A stretch of 64,000 nt of DNA, from the NCBI RefSeq assembly GCF_001467525.1, contig NZ_LNXS01000029.1:124001-188000 (forward strand), written 5' to 3'. Source of the stretch: Legionella anisa (lineage in GTDB: Bacteria > Pseudomonadota > Gammaproteobacteria > Legionellales > Legionellaceae). A model generated the notes under the pieces. That model searched no databases. It worked only from the letters and a program-made list of their open reading frames with translations, and was not told where the DNA came from. This document shows, one piece after another, positions 1 to 8,407 of the stretch. The position numbers and the translations under genes were made by a program. Numbering within the stretch: the stretch's first letter is position 1; each line of letters starts with the position of its first letter.

Positions 1-1457
1 GTGGTCTGTGTCTGACTCATTAAATATGCTGCCGCACCTTGCTTATCGCCACTGTCACGTAATTGTTGTGCATGGTGTAAAATCAATTCAGTGGTCAGAC
101 GTTGTGCTAATTGACGCATGCCTTCATTCCATTGTTTTTGTGGAATAGTATGAAGATGCGTCAGCGCTTTCTGTAACTGATCTATATTCGATAAATAAAG
201 TGCATAAGCATATGCTTGAATCGGATTTTTTCTTTGTTTTGAAATCAAGCGCTGGAATAAATCATGTGCTTTTTTGAATTCACCTTCATGATTCAATGCT
301 AAGGCAAGATGATAAGTTAACCAAACATTATCCGGGTCAATTTTCAGTGCTTGCCTGTACTTTTCTATTGCCTGTTTCCATTGGTTTGTTTGTTCAAGAT
401 CCTCCGCTTGCTCTTGTAATAAAGCGCTTTCCAAACTACGTTGAGCGTCTTTAAATTTGCTTTTTAGATCTTCAGGCAAACTATTCAGGTAATTCAAGGC
501 CTTTTGTAATGATTGACGCTTGTAGATGCCAAGAAGCCCAAAGACTGCGCTACCCTTTCCAGGGCTAATGACCAAAGCTCGTTTAAATGCTTGTTCTGCA
601 TTGGCGAAATTTTTGCGGGCGAATTCTACTTCACCTATCCCAACCCAAGCATCATAATTCCTACTATCTAAAAGGAGGGCTTGCTGATATTTTTTTTTCG
701 CCAAATCAATATTACCTGCTTGAAATTCAGTTTCTCCGCTGGAAACCCATAACTCTGCAAGCCTATTTTTGAGTGCATAAGACCAATTATCCTGGTTGTT
801 ATTATTCGTATACACTTGATGTTCTTTTAAAAAATTATAAAGCTCTTGCAAATGGTTAAATGCATTTTGGCGCTGAGCGGGTATTCTTGAGACGATGCGC
901 CAATATTCAGTACTTAACTCCCGTGTGGGAAAAACTCCATGAAAAAGAGCATCATATTGAGCTTTAGCCAAATCGAGATGTCCAGACATTGCCATTATTC
1001 TCGCTTTTTGCAATTTTAATTTTGCTTCAGGCTGTATAAGAAATAAACTCATCTTAGCTTGTTTGTATTCAACTGAATCTGGAGCTTTTTGTTTTAATTC
1101 CTCGAGTAGTTCTTCTGCTAAAATCAAGTTCTTTTGACGTATTGCAAGTCTGATGCGTGCTGCAAGAACTTCAGGATCATTAGGAGCGATCAATTGCAAA
1201 CGATCAAGAGAGTTTTGCACAAAATCATCTCTATAATAGGTCTCCCCCCAAAGCACCTGATCCAATAAAATCTGTTTTGGATTGATATCAATGGCATAAA
1301 CTTTTAAGGCGATTAAGCTAAACAAAAATCCTAGAAAAAGTAGTTGAAACCTGCTGCTCAAACTAAAGGTACTCAATCTGATGGATTTTTTTGAATTTTT
1401 TCGCTCACCGTAGTGGAGACTACTGCTTTCGCGAAAAAAATCAAAGAAATCCATCAT
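1..1457 (-). CDS. bcsC: Cellulose synthase operon protein C (BcsC), N-terminal part, cut by window edge
   Basis: Reading leftward from ATG 1457 the frame stays open to base 1, giving about 485 residues; the rest lies outside the window. After a hydrophobic stretch (about residues 37-51, ending KVYA) the protein is a TPR solenoid. The segment LLDQVLWGETYYRDD, then IAPNDPEVLAARIRLAIRQ, and later EYWRIVSRIPAQRQNA follow the order seen in enterobacterial BcsC, the periplasmic scaffold and outer-membrane export channel for cellulose. A stop (TGA) lies in frame upstream of the Met-Met start, with AAAGG as a likely ribosome binding site. It lies 3' of galU and pgi on the same strand, so precursor supply and export may be co-transcribed. 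The first 42-43 codons lie inside a transposable-type repeat. The beta-barrel half is not visible here. Confidence 0.85.
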   Translation of the reverse strand, partial: MMDFFDFFRESSSLHYGERKNSKKSIRLSTFSLSSRFQLLFLGFLFSLIALKVYAIDINPKQILLDQVLWGETYYRDDFVQNSLDRLQLIAPNDPEVLAARIRLAIRQKNLILAEELLEELKQKAPDSVEYKQAKMSLFLIQPEAKLKLQKARIMAMSGHLDLAKAQYDALFHGVFPTRELSTEYWRIVSRIPAQRQNAFNHLQELYNFLKEHQVYTNNNNQDNWSYALKNRLAELWVSSGETEFQAGNIDLAKKKYQQALLLDSRNYDAWVGIGEVEFARKNFANAEQAFKRALVISPGKGSAVFGLLGIYKRQSLQKALNYLNSLPEDLKSKFKDAQRSLESALLQEQAEDLEQTNQWKQAIEKYRQALKIDPDNVWLTYHLALALNHEGEFKKAHDLFQRLISKQRKNPIQAYAYALYLSNIDQLQKALTHLHTIPQKQWNEGMRQLAQRLTTELILHHAQQLRDSGDKQGAAAYLMSQTQT

Positions 1458-1505
1458 CTTCAGCACCTTTAATTTGCTCGTTACGGCTCAATTGTTTTTT
1501 CCAGG
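1330..1505. repeat. Palindromic MITE-like element, family A, copy 1
   Basis: A 176-bp sequence with imperfect terminal inverted repeats (CCTAGAAAAAGTAGT at the left, TTGTTTTTTCCAGG at the right). It is about 85-90% alike by eye to a second copy at 17541-17714. The interior is itself a long imperfect palindrome (AAAGGTACTCAAT.. against ..CAGCACCTTT). It contains the start codon and first 42 codons of bcsC. Confidence 0.8.
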
Positions 1506-1532
1506 ATAATAAACTGAATCTGGCTATGAACA

Positions 1533-2990
1533 TTAACTAATCCAATTATTCTGTCGAACTATTTCCTTGGAGCTTTCGACTCCGGGTTGATCAAATGAAT
1601 TTATATTCCAAATTACACCCTGGACAAAAACTTTATGTTCGTATAAGGAAATCAGTGAGCCCAGAGTTTTTGGTGACCATTCAGTCAAAGAGAGAAGATT
1701 AATAGGCATTTCGCCGGCAATGTAACTGTGAGGATTTTCTCCGTGATTTCCACCTTTTGTTAATACTTCTTTATGGGCATGACATATTTTATTAATTACC
1801 TTACCATCAAACGTTTGAACGCTAATTAAATCAGCTGCTACTTTATGTGTTCCTTGACACAAAAGCTGGTAGTAACTGTGTTGTGCATGGTTACCTAGAC
1901 CACCCCAGATAATGGGGCCTGTCGCATAATCCACTGTACGACCTTGTCTGTTTATCGATTTACCATTACTTTCCATATCGAGTTGCTGAAGATAGGGAAC
2001 AAAATACTGTAAGTCTTGAGAATAAGTCATGACCAGCAAGTTATTAATGTTTAAAAAATTAATGTTCCATATACCTAATAATGCCATAAGGACGGGCAAG
2101 TTTTTTGCAAAAGGCTCATTGCAAAAATGCATATCCATTTTATATGCCCCAGCAAGGATTTCTGAAAAATGCTCAAAACCAATCGCAATACAGGAAATCA
2201 AATTAATGGCTGAGCAGAATGAATAACGCCCTCCAACCCATTCCCATATAGGAAGTATGGTTTTAAAACCCATTTCTTGGGCTTTTTCAACATTTGCAGT
2301 GACGGCAATAAAATGTTGATTTAAAGGTTGCTCCTGATTTAGCCAAGATAACGCTTTTTGATAATGAGACAAAGTTTCTGGAGTAGTAAATGACTTTGAG
2401 GAAATAATAAATAATGTAGTTTCCGGGTTTAGTTTCGCAGCAGTACGTGAGAACGAATTCGGATCAATGTCGGAAATAAAATGAAATCCTAATCGGTCTG
2501 TTACTAAATCACTTAATGCATTAATACAAAAAAAAGGACCAAGCATAGAGCCGCCAATTCCTATATTTACTACATCAGTAATGGGTTTTCCAGAATAACC
2601 CTGCCACTCGCCGTTTCTAATTTTTGTGGAAATGAGTTTCATTGTATTTCGAACATGAACTATTTCAGGAATAATATTGCGTTCATTAACCAATATGACT
2701 TTATTTTCTGGAGCACGAAGCGCTGTATGCAAGGCGGGTCTATTTTCTGTATTATTAACAGGTTTCCCGACCATCAGGGCATTAATATGTTCCAGCAGAT
2801 CACACTCATGAGCCAGTTCAAGAAGTGAATCTAAAATCTGGTGGTTAATATGTTGTTCACTGTAATCCAGATTAATGTGGTCGCTGGATACACAATATTT
2901 TTTTGTTTCAGAACTTTGGTTAATGTATGTTTTTGCATATTTTTCGAGTTTTTTCCACGCATTCATTTTTGTAAGCTGTTCCATATACAT
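1533..2990 (-). CDS. pgi: Glucose-6-phosphate isomerase
   Basis: Interconverts glucose-6-phosphate and fructose-6-phosphate in the cytoplasm. Family signatures in order: NIGIGGSMLGP, SSKSFTTPETL (phosphate loop), GGRYSFCSAI, DMESNGKS, and the region ending AQHSYYQLLCQGTH. At about 485 residues it is shorter than the roughly 550-residue E. coli type, as in other compact PGIs. Starts at ATG 2990 or 2984 are both preceded by GAGA; a TTG at 2996 is less likely. It begins 13-20 bases after galU and is probably co-transcribed with it. Where E. coli and animal PGIs have GEPGTNGQH, with the catalytic Glu, this protein has GGLGNHAQH, so the general base is not obvious at that position. Confidence 0.95.
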   Translation of the reverse strand: MYMEQLTKMNAWKKLEKYAKTYINQSSETKKYCVSSDHINLDYSEQHINHQILDSLLELAHECDLLEHINALMVGKPVNNTENRPALHTALRAPENKVILVNERNIIPEIVHVRNTMKLISTKIRNGEWQGYSGKPITDVVNIGIGGSMLGPFFCINALSDLVTDRLGFHFISDIDPNSFSRTAAKLNPETTLFIISSKSFTTPETLSHYQKALSWLNQEQPLNQHFIAVTANVEKAQEMGFKTILPIWEWVGGRYSFCSAINLISCIAIGFEHFSEILAGAYKMDMHFCNEPFAKNLPVLMALLGIWNINFLNINNLLVMTYSQDLQYFVPYLQQLDMESNGKSINRQGRTVDYATGPIIWGGLGNHAQHSYYQLLCQGTHKVAADLISVQTFDGKVINKICHAHKEVLTKGGNHGENPHSYIAGEMPINLLSLTEWSPKTLGSLISLYEHKVFVQGVIWNINSFDQPGVESSKEIVRQNNWIS

Positions 2991-3009
2991 TCTCAATTAA
3001 TAAAAAAAT

Positions 3010-3897
3010 CTAAGCTAAAAGCCATTCGGTAAAATTTTTTCCTTCAGTTGGATGCTTCTTCCCCAAATCTACATTCGCTTTAAGAAAACCAAGAACACTC
3101 CCGCAATCATAACGTTTTCCCTCATAGGGAAGTGCTAAAACAGTTTCTTCTTTTACCAATCCATTAATTGCATCAGTTAATTGAATTTCTCTATGTTTTT
3201 CATTGGGTAGTTTCTTGATTTGTGCAAAAATACTAGGGCTCAAGATATAACGTCCCACAATTGCAATATTTGATGCAGCAAGATGAGGCTTCGGTTTCTC
3301 CACCAGATGATGTATGCTCAAAAGGTTTTTATCCCAGGGTGCGCCTTGAATAATTCCATAACATTCTGTGAGTTCTTGAGGAATATTTTCTACTGCAACA
3401 ATGCTATGACCGTGTTGCTCATACATTTGGATTAATTGTTGGATAACTGGTATCGTACTCGTCATTAAGTCATCAGCAAGAATTACAGCAAATGGTTCAT
3501 TGCAAATGATTTGTTCTACACATAAAACAGCATGTCCCAGACCAAGAGGTTTGGCCTGACGAACATAAAAACATTCCATATCGTCAGGTGTTACTGATTG
3601 AACTATAGCTAAAAGTTCATTTTTATCATGTATGCTCAGTTCATTCTCGAGCTGGTAGGCAAGATCAAAATGATCTTCAATAGCACGTTTATTATGGCAA
3701 GTCACAAAGATCATTTGGCGTATGCCTGCAGCATAGGCCTCTTCAACTGCATATTGAATTAAAGGTTTGTTTACAACAGTTAACATTTCCTTGGGTGCTG
3801 CTTTTGTTGCGGGTAAAAACCGCGTCCCAAGGCCGGCCACAGGAAATACTGCTTTACGTATTGGTGGAAATGATGCATTCACTGTTAATCTATCCAT
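3010..3897 (-). CDS. galU: UTP--glucose-1-phosphate uridylyltransferase
   Basis: Makes UDP-glucose from UTP and glucose-1-phosphate. The nucleotidyltransferase fold is clear: the N-terminal AGLGTRFLPATKAAPKEM loop (residues about 21-38), NKPLIQYAVEEA, the DD pair in VILADDLM, and VEKPKPHLAASNIAIVGRY. The length of 295 residues is normal for bacterial GalU. It leads the leftward galU-pgi-bcsC group. UDP-glucose is the direct substrate of BcsA encoded 5 kb away, so the placement fits a role in cellulose supply (inference) as well as general envelope sugar metabolism. Confidence 0.96.
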   Translation of the reverse strand: MDRLTVNASFPPIRKAVFPVAGLGTRFLPATKAAPKEMLTVVNKPLIQYAVEEAYAAGIRQMIFVTCHNKRAIEDHFDLAYQLENELSIHDKNELLAIVQSVTPDDMECFYVRQAKPLGLGHAVLCVEQIICNEPFAVILADDLMTSTIPVIQQLIQMYEQHGHSIVAVENIPQELTECYGIIQGAPWDKNLLSIHHLVEKPKPHLAASNIAIVGRYILSPSIFAQIKKLPNEKHREIQLTDAINGLVKEETVLALPYEGKRYDCGSVLGFLKANVDLGKKHPTEGKNFTEWLLA

Positions 3898-4013
3898 TTA
3901 GTAACAATTAATGTAGATTGTACGGTACTTTAAGTATGCACGTAAAAATTTTTGATTTATATAGTTTTTATCAAATTTTTGAAAAGGTTAGGATAAGTTC
4001 TACTAAGGCTATT

Positions 4014-5036
4014 ATGTATTCTTTAAACTGGTCATACGTTAATGGGCTACCAAAGTCCACTGCTCGTTTTAAATGCAGCCCAGAAGATTTTCAGGTGAAT
4101 GAATTTTTTGATAGTCCATTTTCTGGAGAGGGCGAACATATTGTTCTTAGAATAGAAAAAACTGGAGTTACTACAGAAGAAGTGGTTAGGTCTTTAGCAA
4201 AATTGCTGCATAAACCAGTAAAATCAATTGGTTATGCTGGATTGAAAGATAGGCAGGCACGGGCGACTCAATGGCTGAGTATTCATGCTCCTGGTGAACA
4301 GATTCCGGGGATTGCACAACTTACGGCACCCGGTTGGTGTATTTTGGAATGGACCCGACATCATAAAAAATTGAGGCCAGGATTCTTAACTGGAAATCAA
4401 TTTATCGTACGTTTGCGCGAAATCTCCCATAAAGAAGATTTGCTGGAGCGTATCGAACGAATTAAAGAGAATGGTGTTCCTAATTATTTTGGAGAGCAAC
4501 GATTTGGCCGCAATGCAGATAATTTACTGAAAGCCGAAAAAATGCTCATTCAAGGACATCGAGTCAAAGACCGATTTCTACGGGGTATTTATTGTTCCGC
4601 GGCACGTTCATGGATTTACAATCTGATTTTATCTCGTCGTGTTATGGAGCAATGCTGGAATACACCCCTGTCTGGTGATGTGATGCAGCTTAAAGGATCA
4701 AACAGTATTTTTGCTATTGATCATATTGATAATGAATTACTGCAAAGGATTAAAGATAAAGATATTTCTCCCGCGAGTCCTTTGCCTGGAAAAAGTAAAC
4801 ACAAAATCAAAGGTGAAGCATTGCAATTGGTTAATGAAATTTATCTTGATTGGCAGCCATGGTTGGCAGGTTTGGAACATTATGGTTTAGAGGAAGATTG
4901 GCGTGCTAATATCTTGCACGCAGAACAATTGACCTGTGTTATTAAGAATAATCTTGCTGAGTTATCTTTTAGTTTGCCCCCGGGGGCTTATGCCACTGCG
5001 GTATTACGTGAGTTAACGCTTTATCAAAATGGATAA
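4014..5036 (+). CDS. truD: tRNA pseudouridine(13) synthase TruD
   Basis: Isomerises U13 in tRNA. The catalytic motif is [13 protein letters not shown], with the nucleophilic Asp, matching AGQKDKHAVTEQW in E. coli. The C-terminal [15 protein letters not shown] signature is also present, and the variable TRUD insertion domain lies between. The open frame extends upstream to 3918, but homology begins at [13 protein letters not shown] and AAGG precedes ATG 4014, so this start (340 residues) is chosen. It is transcribed divergently from galU, with the leader between 3898 and 4013. Confidence 0.93.
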   Translation: MYSLNWSYVNGLPKSTARFKCSPEDFQVNEFFDSPFSGEGEHIVLRIEKTGVTTEEVVRSLAKLLHKPVKSIGYAGLKDRQARATQWLSIHAPGEQIPGIAQLTAPGWCILEWTRHHKKLRPGFLTGNQFIVRLREISHKEDLLERIERIKENGVPNYFGEQRFGRNADNLLKAEKMLIQGHRVKDRFLRGIYCSAARSWIYNLILSRRVMEQCWNTPLSGDVMQLKGSNSIFAIDHIDNELLQRIKDKDISPASPLPGKSKHKIKGEALQLVNEIYLDWQPWLAGLEHYGLEEDWRANILHAEQLTCVIKNNLAELSFSLPPGAYATAVLRELTLYQNG

Positions 5037-5165
5037 ACGCTATATTAAGAAGTAATTTTTGTTGATTTGATTCTCGCAGTACTATTTGTTTCTATTTCTC
5101 CCTTCTACAGTCTTCTCTAAAACAACTATACTTTCTTTTATAGCGCAATAGATAGGATATGTTCA

Positions 5166-7799
5166 ATGGGTATTGAAGCATTTAAGGCTGCGATTAAGCA
5201 GGGGAATTTAGCTCAATTTACACGATTAATGTCCAGTGTCTATGAAGACAATTTTCTAATGACTGATGAAAACGGTAATACACTAGCACATCTTGTTGCA
5301 AAATATGATCAACCTGAAATGTTGAAAATGCTTATGGACAAGGCAGAGGAATTCAATAGTTCGATATTAGAAATTCCCAATAACAATGCATTCACTCCTC
5401 TTGAATGTTGTTACTTATTTTCATCAACAAAGACAATGTCATTATTACAATCTAATCCCCAGTTAAGCAATTCATCGAAGTTGGTAGTCTCAAAGGACTA
5501 TAAGGCGATGGAGAGGTTAACTCCAAATGGTTTTCGTAGGGAGGGGCTTGGGAAAATTGCTATCGTTGCAAGTGCATTAGGCGATGTAAAGGCATTGCAG
5601 ATTCTTTTGAGTATTACAAAAGATAAAGAGGGCTTACTTCGCCGTCAAACTAAAGATGGATGGTCTGGTGCCCATTTCGCTGCATACAATAATCAATTGG
5701 ATGCCCTTAAATTATTTCCTGAAGAATTCGTCGCAAAAATCACAGACAATCAAGGCGATACGCCTCTAATGGTTGCTTCTGGGAGTGGAAATTTAAAAAT
5801 TATTGAGTACTTGCTTCAAATAGGTTGTGACCCGCATCAAAGAAACAACATCGGGGAAAATGCAGCCACTTTTGCCGCTGAAAATGGACAATTAGATACA
5901 CTTAAATTTTTGGATAAAGAAGGTATTGACCTAACAGTTGTCAATACTAGAGGTGAAAACACCTTGATTTTTGCCGCAAAAAATGGACATGTGGCATGTG
6001 TTTCTTATTTATTGGAGCGCGGTATTCCCGTAGACCTGAAAGATAATCAGGGTAAAACTGCTTTTCAACGTGCACTGGAAGCATCTCGATTTGAGATCGC
6101 TGATTTACTTGTAACTCAGAGTACTGCAAATGAAATCGACCAAGCTTTGATTGATGCCGTAAAAAGAGGAGATTTAGCTTCCGTACAATGGTTAGTGGGG
6201 CATGGTGCTTCTTTATCAGTTAGGGACAACTTCCAACAAATGACTCCTATGCTATTAGCGGCACATATGGGAAATATAAAATTAATCGATTATTTTCTTA
6301 GCTTAGATCCCTCACCACTTCATGATAAGGACAGTGAGGGGGATAACGCATTGTTTGTGGCAATTAAAAGTCGACAGACTTTTCTTGTTGAACATATAGT
6401 CGCTCGTGGTCTTTTTCCACTGGAAGAAAGAAATGCCAAAGGAAAAACCCCTTTGTTAGCAGCAGCTGAAGTTAATTCCGATGTATTGGTCGAGTTCCTC
6501 CATAAAGAAGGTGGTTCATTGGAGGCTCAAGATAATGAGGGAAATACCGCTTTTCATTTGTTATTGGCCAAAGGATATTTGGGTGATGCCATGAGTTATA
6601 TTCATACTCATAGTCCTGCTTTGATACTGAAAAAAAATCATAAAGAAGAATCACCCTTACACACAGCAATAATCCATAAGCGAACTTATGAAATAGAGAA
6701 AATGCTTGGTTTAGTTGCTTTAGAACCTAAGATAAAAAAGGAGTTCATTGAAGCAAAAGATGAGCAGGGAAATACCCCTTTGCTGTCAGCTGTAGCGTGC
6801 CAAAATTTTGAGGCAATCCCATTACTTTTGGCAGCGGGAGCTGATGTTTTGGCTAAAAACGATAAAGCTCAATCGGTCATTACAATCGCGCCATTAAATA
6901 CGTTTCCCCAGGAAACCCTCAAATTTTTTTTTGAAGCGCATCAAATTGATTATAAGGAATATTATAGTCGCCGACGACTGTACTTTATCTTTGGTGGAGA
7001 AAAGTTGAATGAGGTTCTTAAATTTCCTAATGCGGATGTTCAATTTGGTTCTGGCTTATTTGATGAAGGGGTTCAGGTTCTTAATGTCTATTTAAAGGCG
7101 TTTATTCATGAGAAACATCCAGAATATTCTCCACGGTTCGAACACTTATTAGGTGCGTTAGATAAACTCCAATCTGATGCAACAATTGGGAATATATTAA
7201 ATCGTCTCGATAGTGATGGTATGGCTTTTCAGGCAACTGGTTTTAAGGGGCATGGTGTTCTTGCCACTTTAAAAGATTTGCCAGATGGAAGGATGAAGCT
7301 CTCGCTTGCTGAACGAGGTGCTCGGGTAGGGGGCGCTCCTTTTTTAAATGATGAGAACAAGAAATTTGCGGCGGTCCGATCAATTATTGTACCAAAGGAA
7401 AAACGTCAGGAAGTGATTCAGCTTTTATATCAAGCAAAAAATGAACCTCAGACAAAAGGAGTGAATATCCTATTTAACCAAATACCGGAGATTGTGGGGG
7501 AGCCCTATCAGTTTTCTTCCATTTACCAGAAAAAATTCATGGATATTTGTTTTTACAGTAATCCCAAAACAGGTTTGTATGAACAATTTATTGAGATTCT
7601 TGGACCAGAGAATGGAAAATCCTTTTATAAGGAATTTGAACTCTATATGCGCGAACAGGAGTTAGTTCGATATAAAGAATTTTGTCGACTCGCTCATCCA
7701 GATAAAGACTTACAGGAAAATCCAATTATTGTTAAAGCACAGGAGCTTGTTGATAAAAGACATGAGGCGCTTACATCGGTTACTCAAAAATTCGATTAG
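5166..7799 (+). CDS. Ankyrin-repeat protein with unknown C-terminal domain, candidate Dot/Icm effector
   Basis: An 877-residue protein. About 13 ankyrin units cover residues 30-570; examples are NTLAHLVAKYDQPEMLKML, DTPLMVASGSGNLKIIEYLL and NTPLLSAVACQNFEAIPLLL. Residues 590-877 form a separate non-ankyrin domain of unknown fold, containing GFKGHGVLATLKDLPDGR and VRSIIVPKEKRQEVIQLL. The last 50 residues hold an HPDK motif (844-847) between two basic helices, reminiscent of a J-domain core, though I would not call it one. No signal peptide or membrane segment is seen. Ankyrin proteins in Legionella are commonly translocated into host cells; that role is inference here. AGGA precedes ATG 5166. 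The gene stands alone between truD and the bcs genes. Confidence 0.85.
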   Translation: MGIEAFKAAIKQGNLAQFTRLMSSVYEDNFLMTDENGNTLAHLVAKYDQPEMLKMLMDKAEEFNSSILEIPNNNAFTPLECCYLFSSTKTMSLLQSNPQLSNSSKLVVSKDYKAMERLTPNGFRREGLGKIAIVASALGDVKALQILLSITKDKEGLLRRQTKDGWSGAHFAAYNNQLDALKLFPEEFVAKITDNQGDTPLMVASGSGNLKIIEYLLQIGCDPHQRNNIGENAATFAAENGQLDTLKFLDKEGIDLTVVNTRGENTLIFAAKNGHVACVSYLLERGIPVDLKDNQGKTAFQRALEASRFEIADLLVTQSTANEIDQALIDAVKRGDLASVQWLVGHGASLSVRDNFQQMTPMLLAAHMGNIKLIDYFLSLDPSPLHDKDSEGDNALFVAIKSRQTFLVEHIVARGLFPLEERNAKGKTPLLAAAEVNSDVLVEFLHKEGGSLEAQDNEGNTAFHLLLAKGYLGDAMSYIHTHSPALILKKNHKEESPLHTAIIHKRTYEIEKMLGLVALEPKIKKEFIEAKDEQGNTPLLSAVACQNFEAIPLLLAAGADVLAKNDKAQSVITIAPLNTFPQETLKFFFEAHQIDYKEYYSRRRLYFIFGGEKLNEVLKFPNADVQFGSGLFDEGVQVLNVYLKAFIHEKHPEYSPRFEHLLGALDKLQSDATIGNILNRLDSDGMAFQATGFKGHGVLATLKDLPDGRMKLSLAERGARVGGAPFLNDENKKFAAVRSIIVPKEKRQEVIQLLYQAKNEPQTKGVNILFNQIPEIVGEPYQFSSIYQKKFMDICFYSNPKTGLYEQFIEILGPENGKSFYKEFELYMREQELVRYKEFCRLAHPDKDLQENPIIVKAQELVDKRHEALTSVTQKFD

Positions 7800-7937
7800 G
7801 ATCTATTTATAACGCTACATTCTTGGTCAAAATGCGCCATTTCAGTGCGAAAAATTGCAGCATCTAGCTCAGAATAGCTAATTGCAAACAGACCCTTTAG
7901 AGGCAAGTTCTAAAAGAGCATAACCTACTAGATAAAA

Positions 7938-7966
7938 TTGATCTTTTTATTAAAGCAAGCTATGTT
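7938..7966 (+). promoter_or_regulatory. Possible sigma70 promoter for the bcs operon
   Basis: TTGATC, a 17-base spacer, then TATGTT, about 115 bases before the BcsR-like reading frame. The rest of the gap 7800-8082 shows only a short hairpin, TCAGGAG-gatttg-CTCCTGA, near 8038-8058. No c-di-GMP riboswitch core was recognised. The match to consensus is moderate. Confidence 0.4.
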
Positions 7967-8082
7967 TAAATGGGTAGGCCCGATTTATACACAGCGTGTA
8001 AGGGGGGCTATGCCATGGACTGAAATCTCTGGGGGTTTCAGGAGGATTTGCTCCTGATCAGGATATATTCTTTAACTCAGTA

Positions 8083-8154
8083 ATGTATGTGGATATTTCA
8101 AAACAAGAAACTATCAAACAAATAATCGAACGGTGGAAAATAGTGAAAAGATAA
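8083..8154 (+). pseudogene. bcsR: BcsR-like remnant (23 codons)
   Basis: The frame from ATG 8083 encodes MYVDISKQETIKQIIERWKIV plus KR. DISKQE.....IERW resembles the C-terminal part of E. coli BcsR (DISQREQ....LKRW), a small regulator of cellulose synthase complex assembly. The frame stays open upstream back to 8007 without an ATG, reading PDQDIFFNSV just before the Met, so the N-terminal half seems lost or eroded. Its position immediately before the BcsQ-like frame matches the bcsR-bcsQ-bcsA order of enterobacteria, which strengthens the call despite the short length. Confidence 0.5.
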
Positions 8155-8167
8155 ATAGGAAAAAAGT

Positions 8168-8407
8168 ATGCTGGTAATTGCGTTACAAGGAATCCGTGGA
8201 GGAGTAAGCGTAACCTCTATTGCTGCGGGCCTGGGTTGGGCTTTAGTGCAATTGAATGAATCAGTATTGGTTATTGATTTTACAACGGATAACTTATTGC
8301 GCCTGCATTTTAATATAGGAGAATGTCGCGCGTATCGTTTAATAGTTCAAGATATAAATGCCTTAGCTAATTGGTGCATGAGCAATGATTTTGGAAATAT
8401 AAAATGA
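8168..8407 (+). pseudogene. bcsQ: Truncated BcsQ (ParA/MinD-like) N-terminus, 79 codons
   Basis: Begins LQGIRGGVSVTSIAAGLGWA, then SVLVID and DNLLRLHFNI. This tracks the first 75 residues of E. coli BcsQ (LQGVRGGVGTTTITAALAWS ... VLVVD ... DNLLRLSFN), a roughly 250-residue P-loop ATPase that localises the cellulose machine at the pole. Here the protein stops at 79 residues and runs by ATGA overlap straight into bcsA, so about two thirds is missing. The P-loop GGVGTT is changed to GGVSVT. AGGA lies 7 bases before ATG 8168. It may be a decayed gene kept only for translational coupling to bcsA, or a short peptide with a retained role. Confidence 0.7.

Noticed and set aside
3918-4013. Upstream 32-codon extension of truD
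   Set aside because: No homology to TruD in this part and a better start with ribosome binding site at 4014.
7980-8080. Possible c-di-GMP (GEMM) riboswitch before bcs genes
   Set aside because: The hairpin TCAGGAG/CTCCTGA is present, but none of the conserved GEMM-I core elements could be found.
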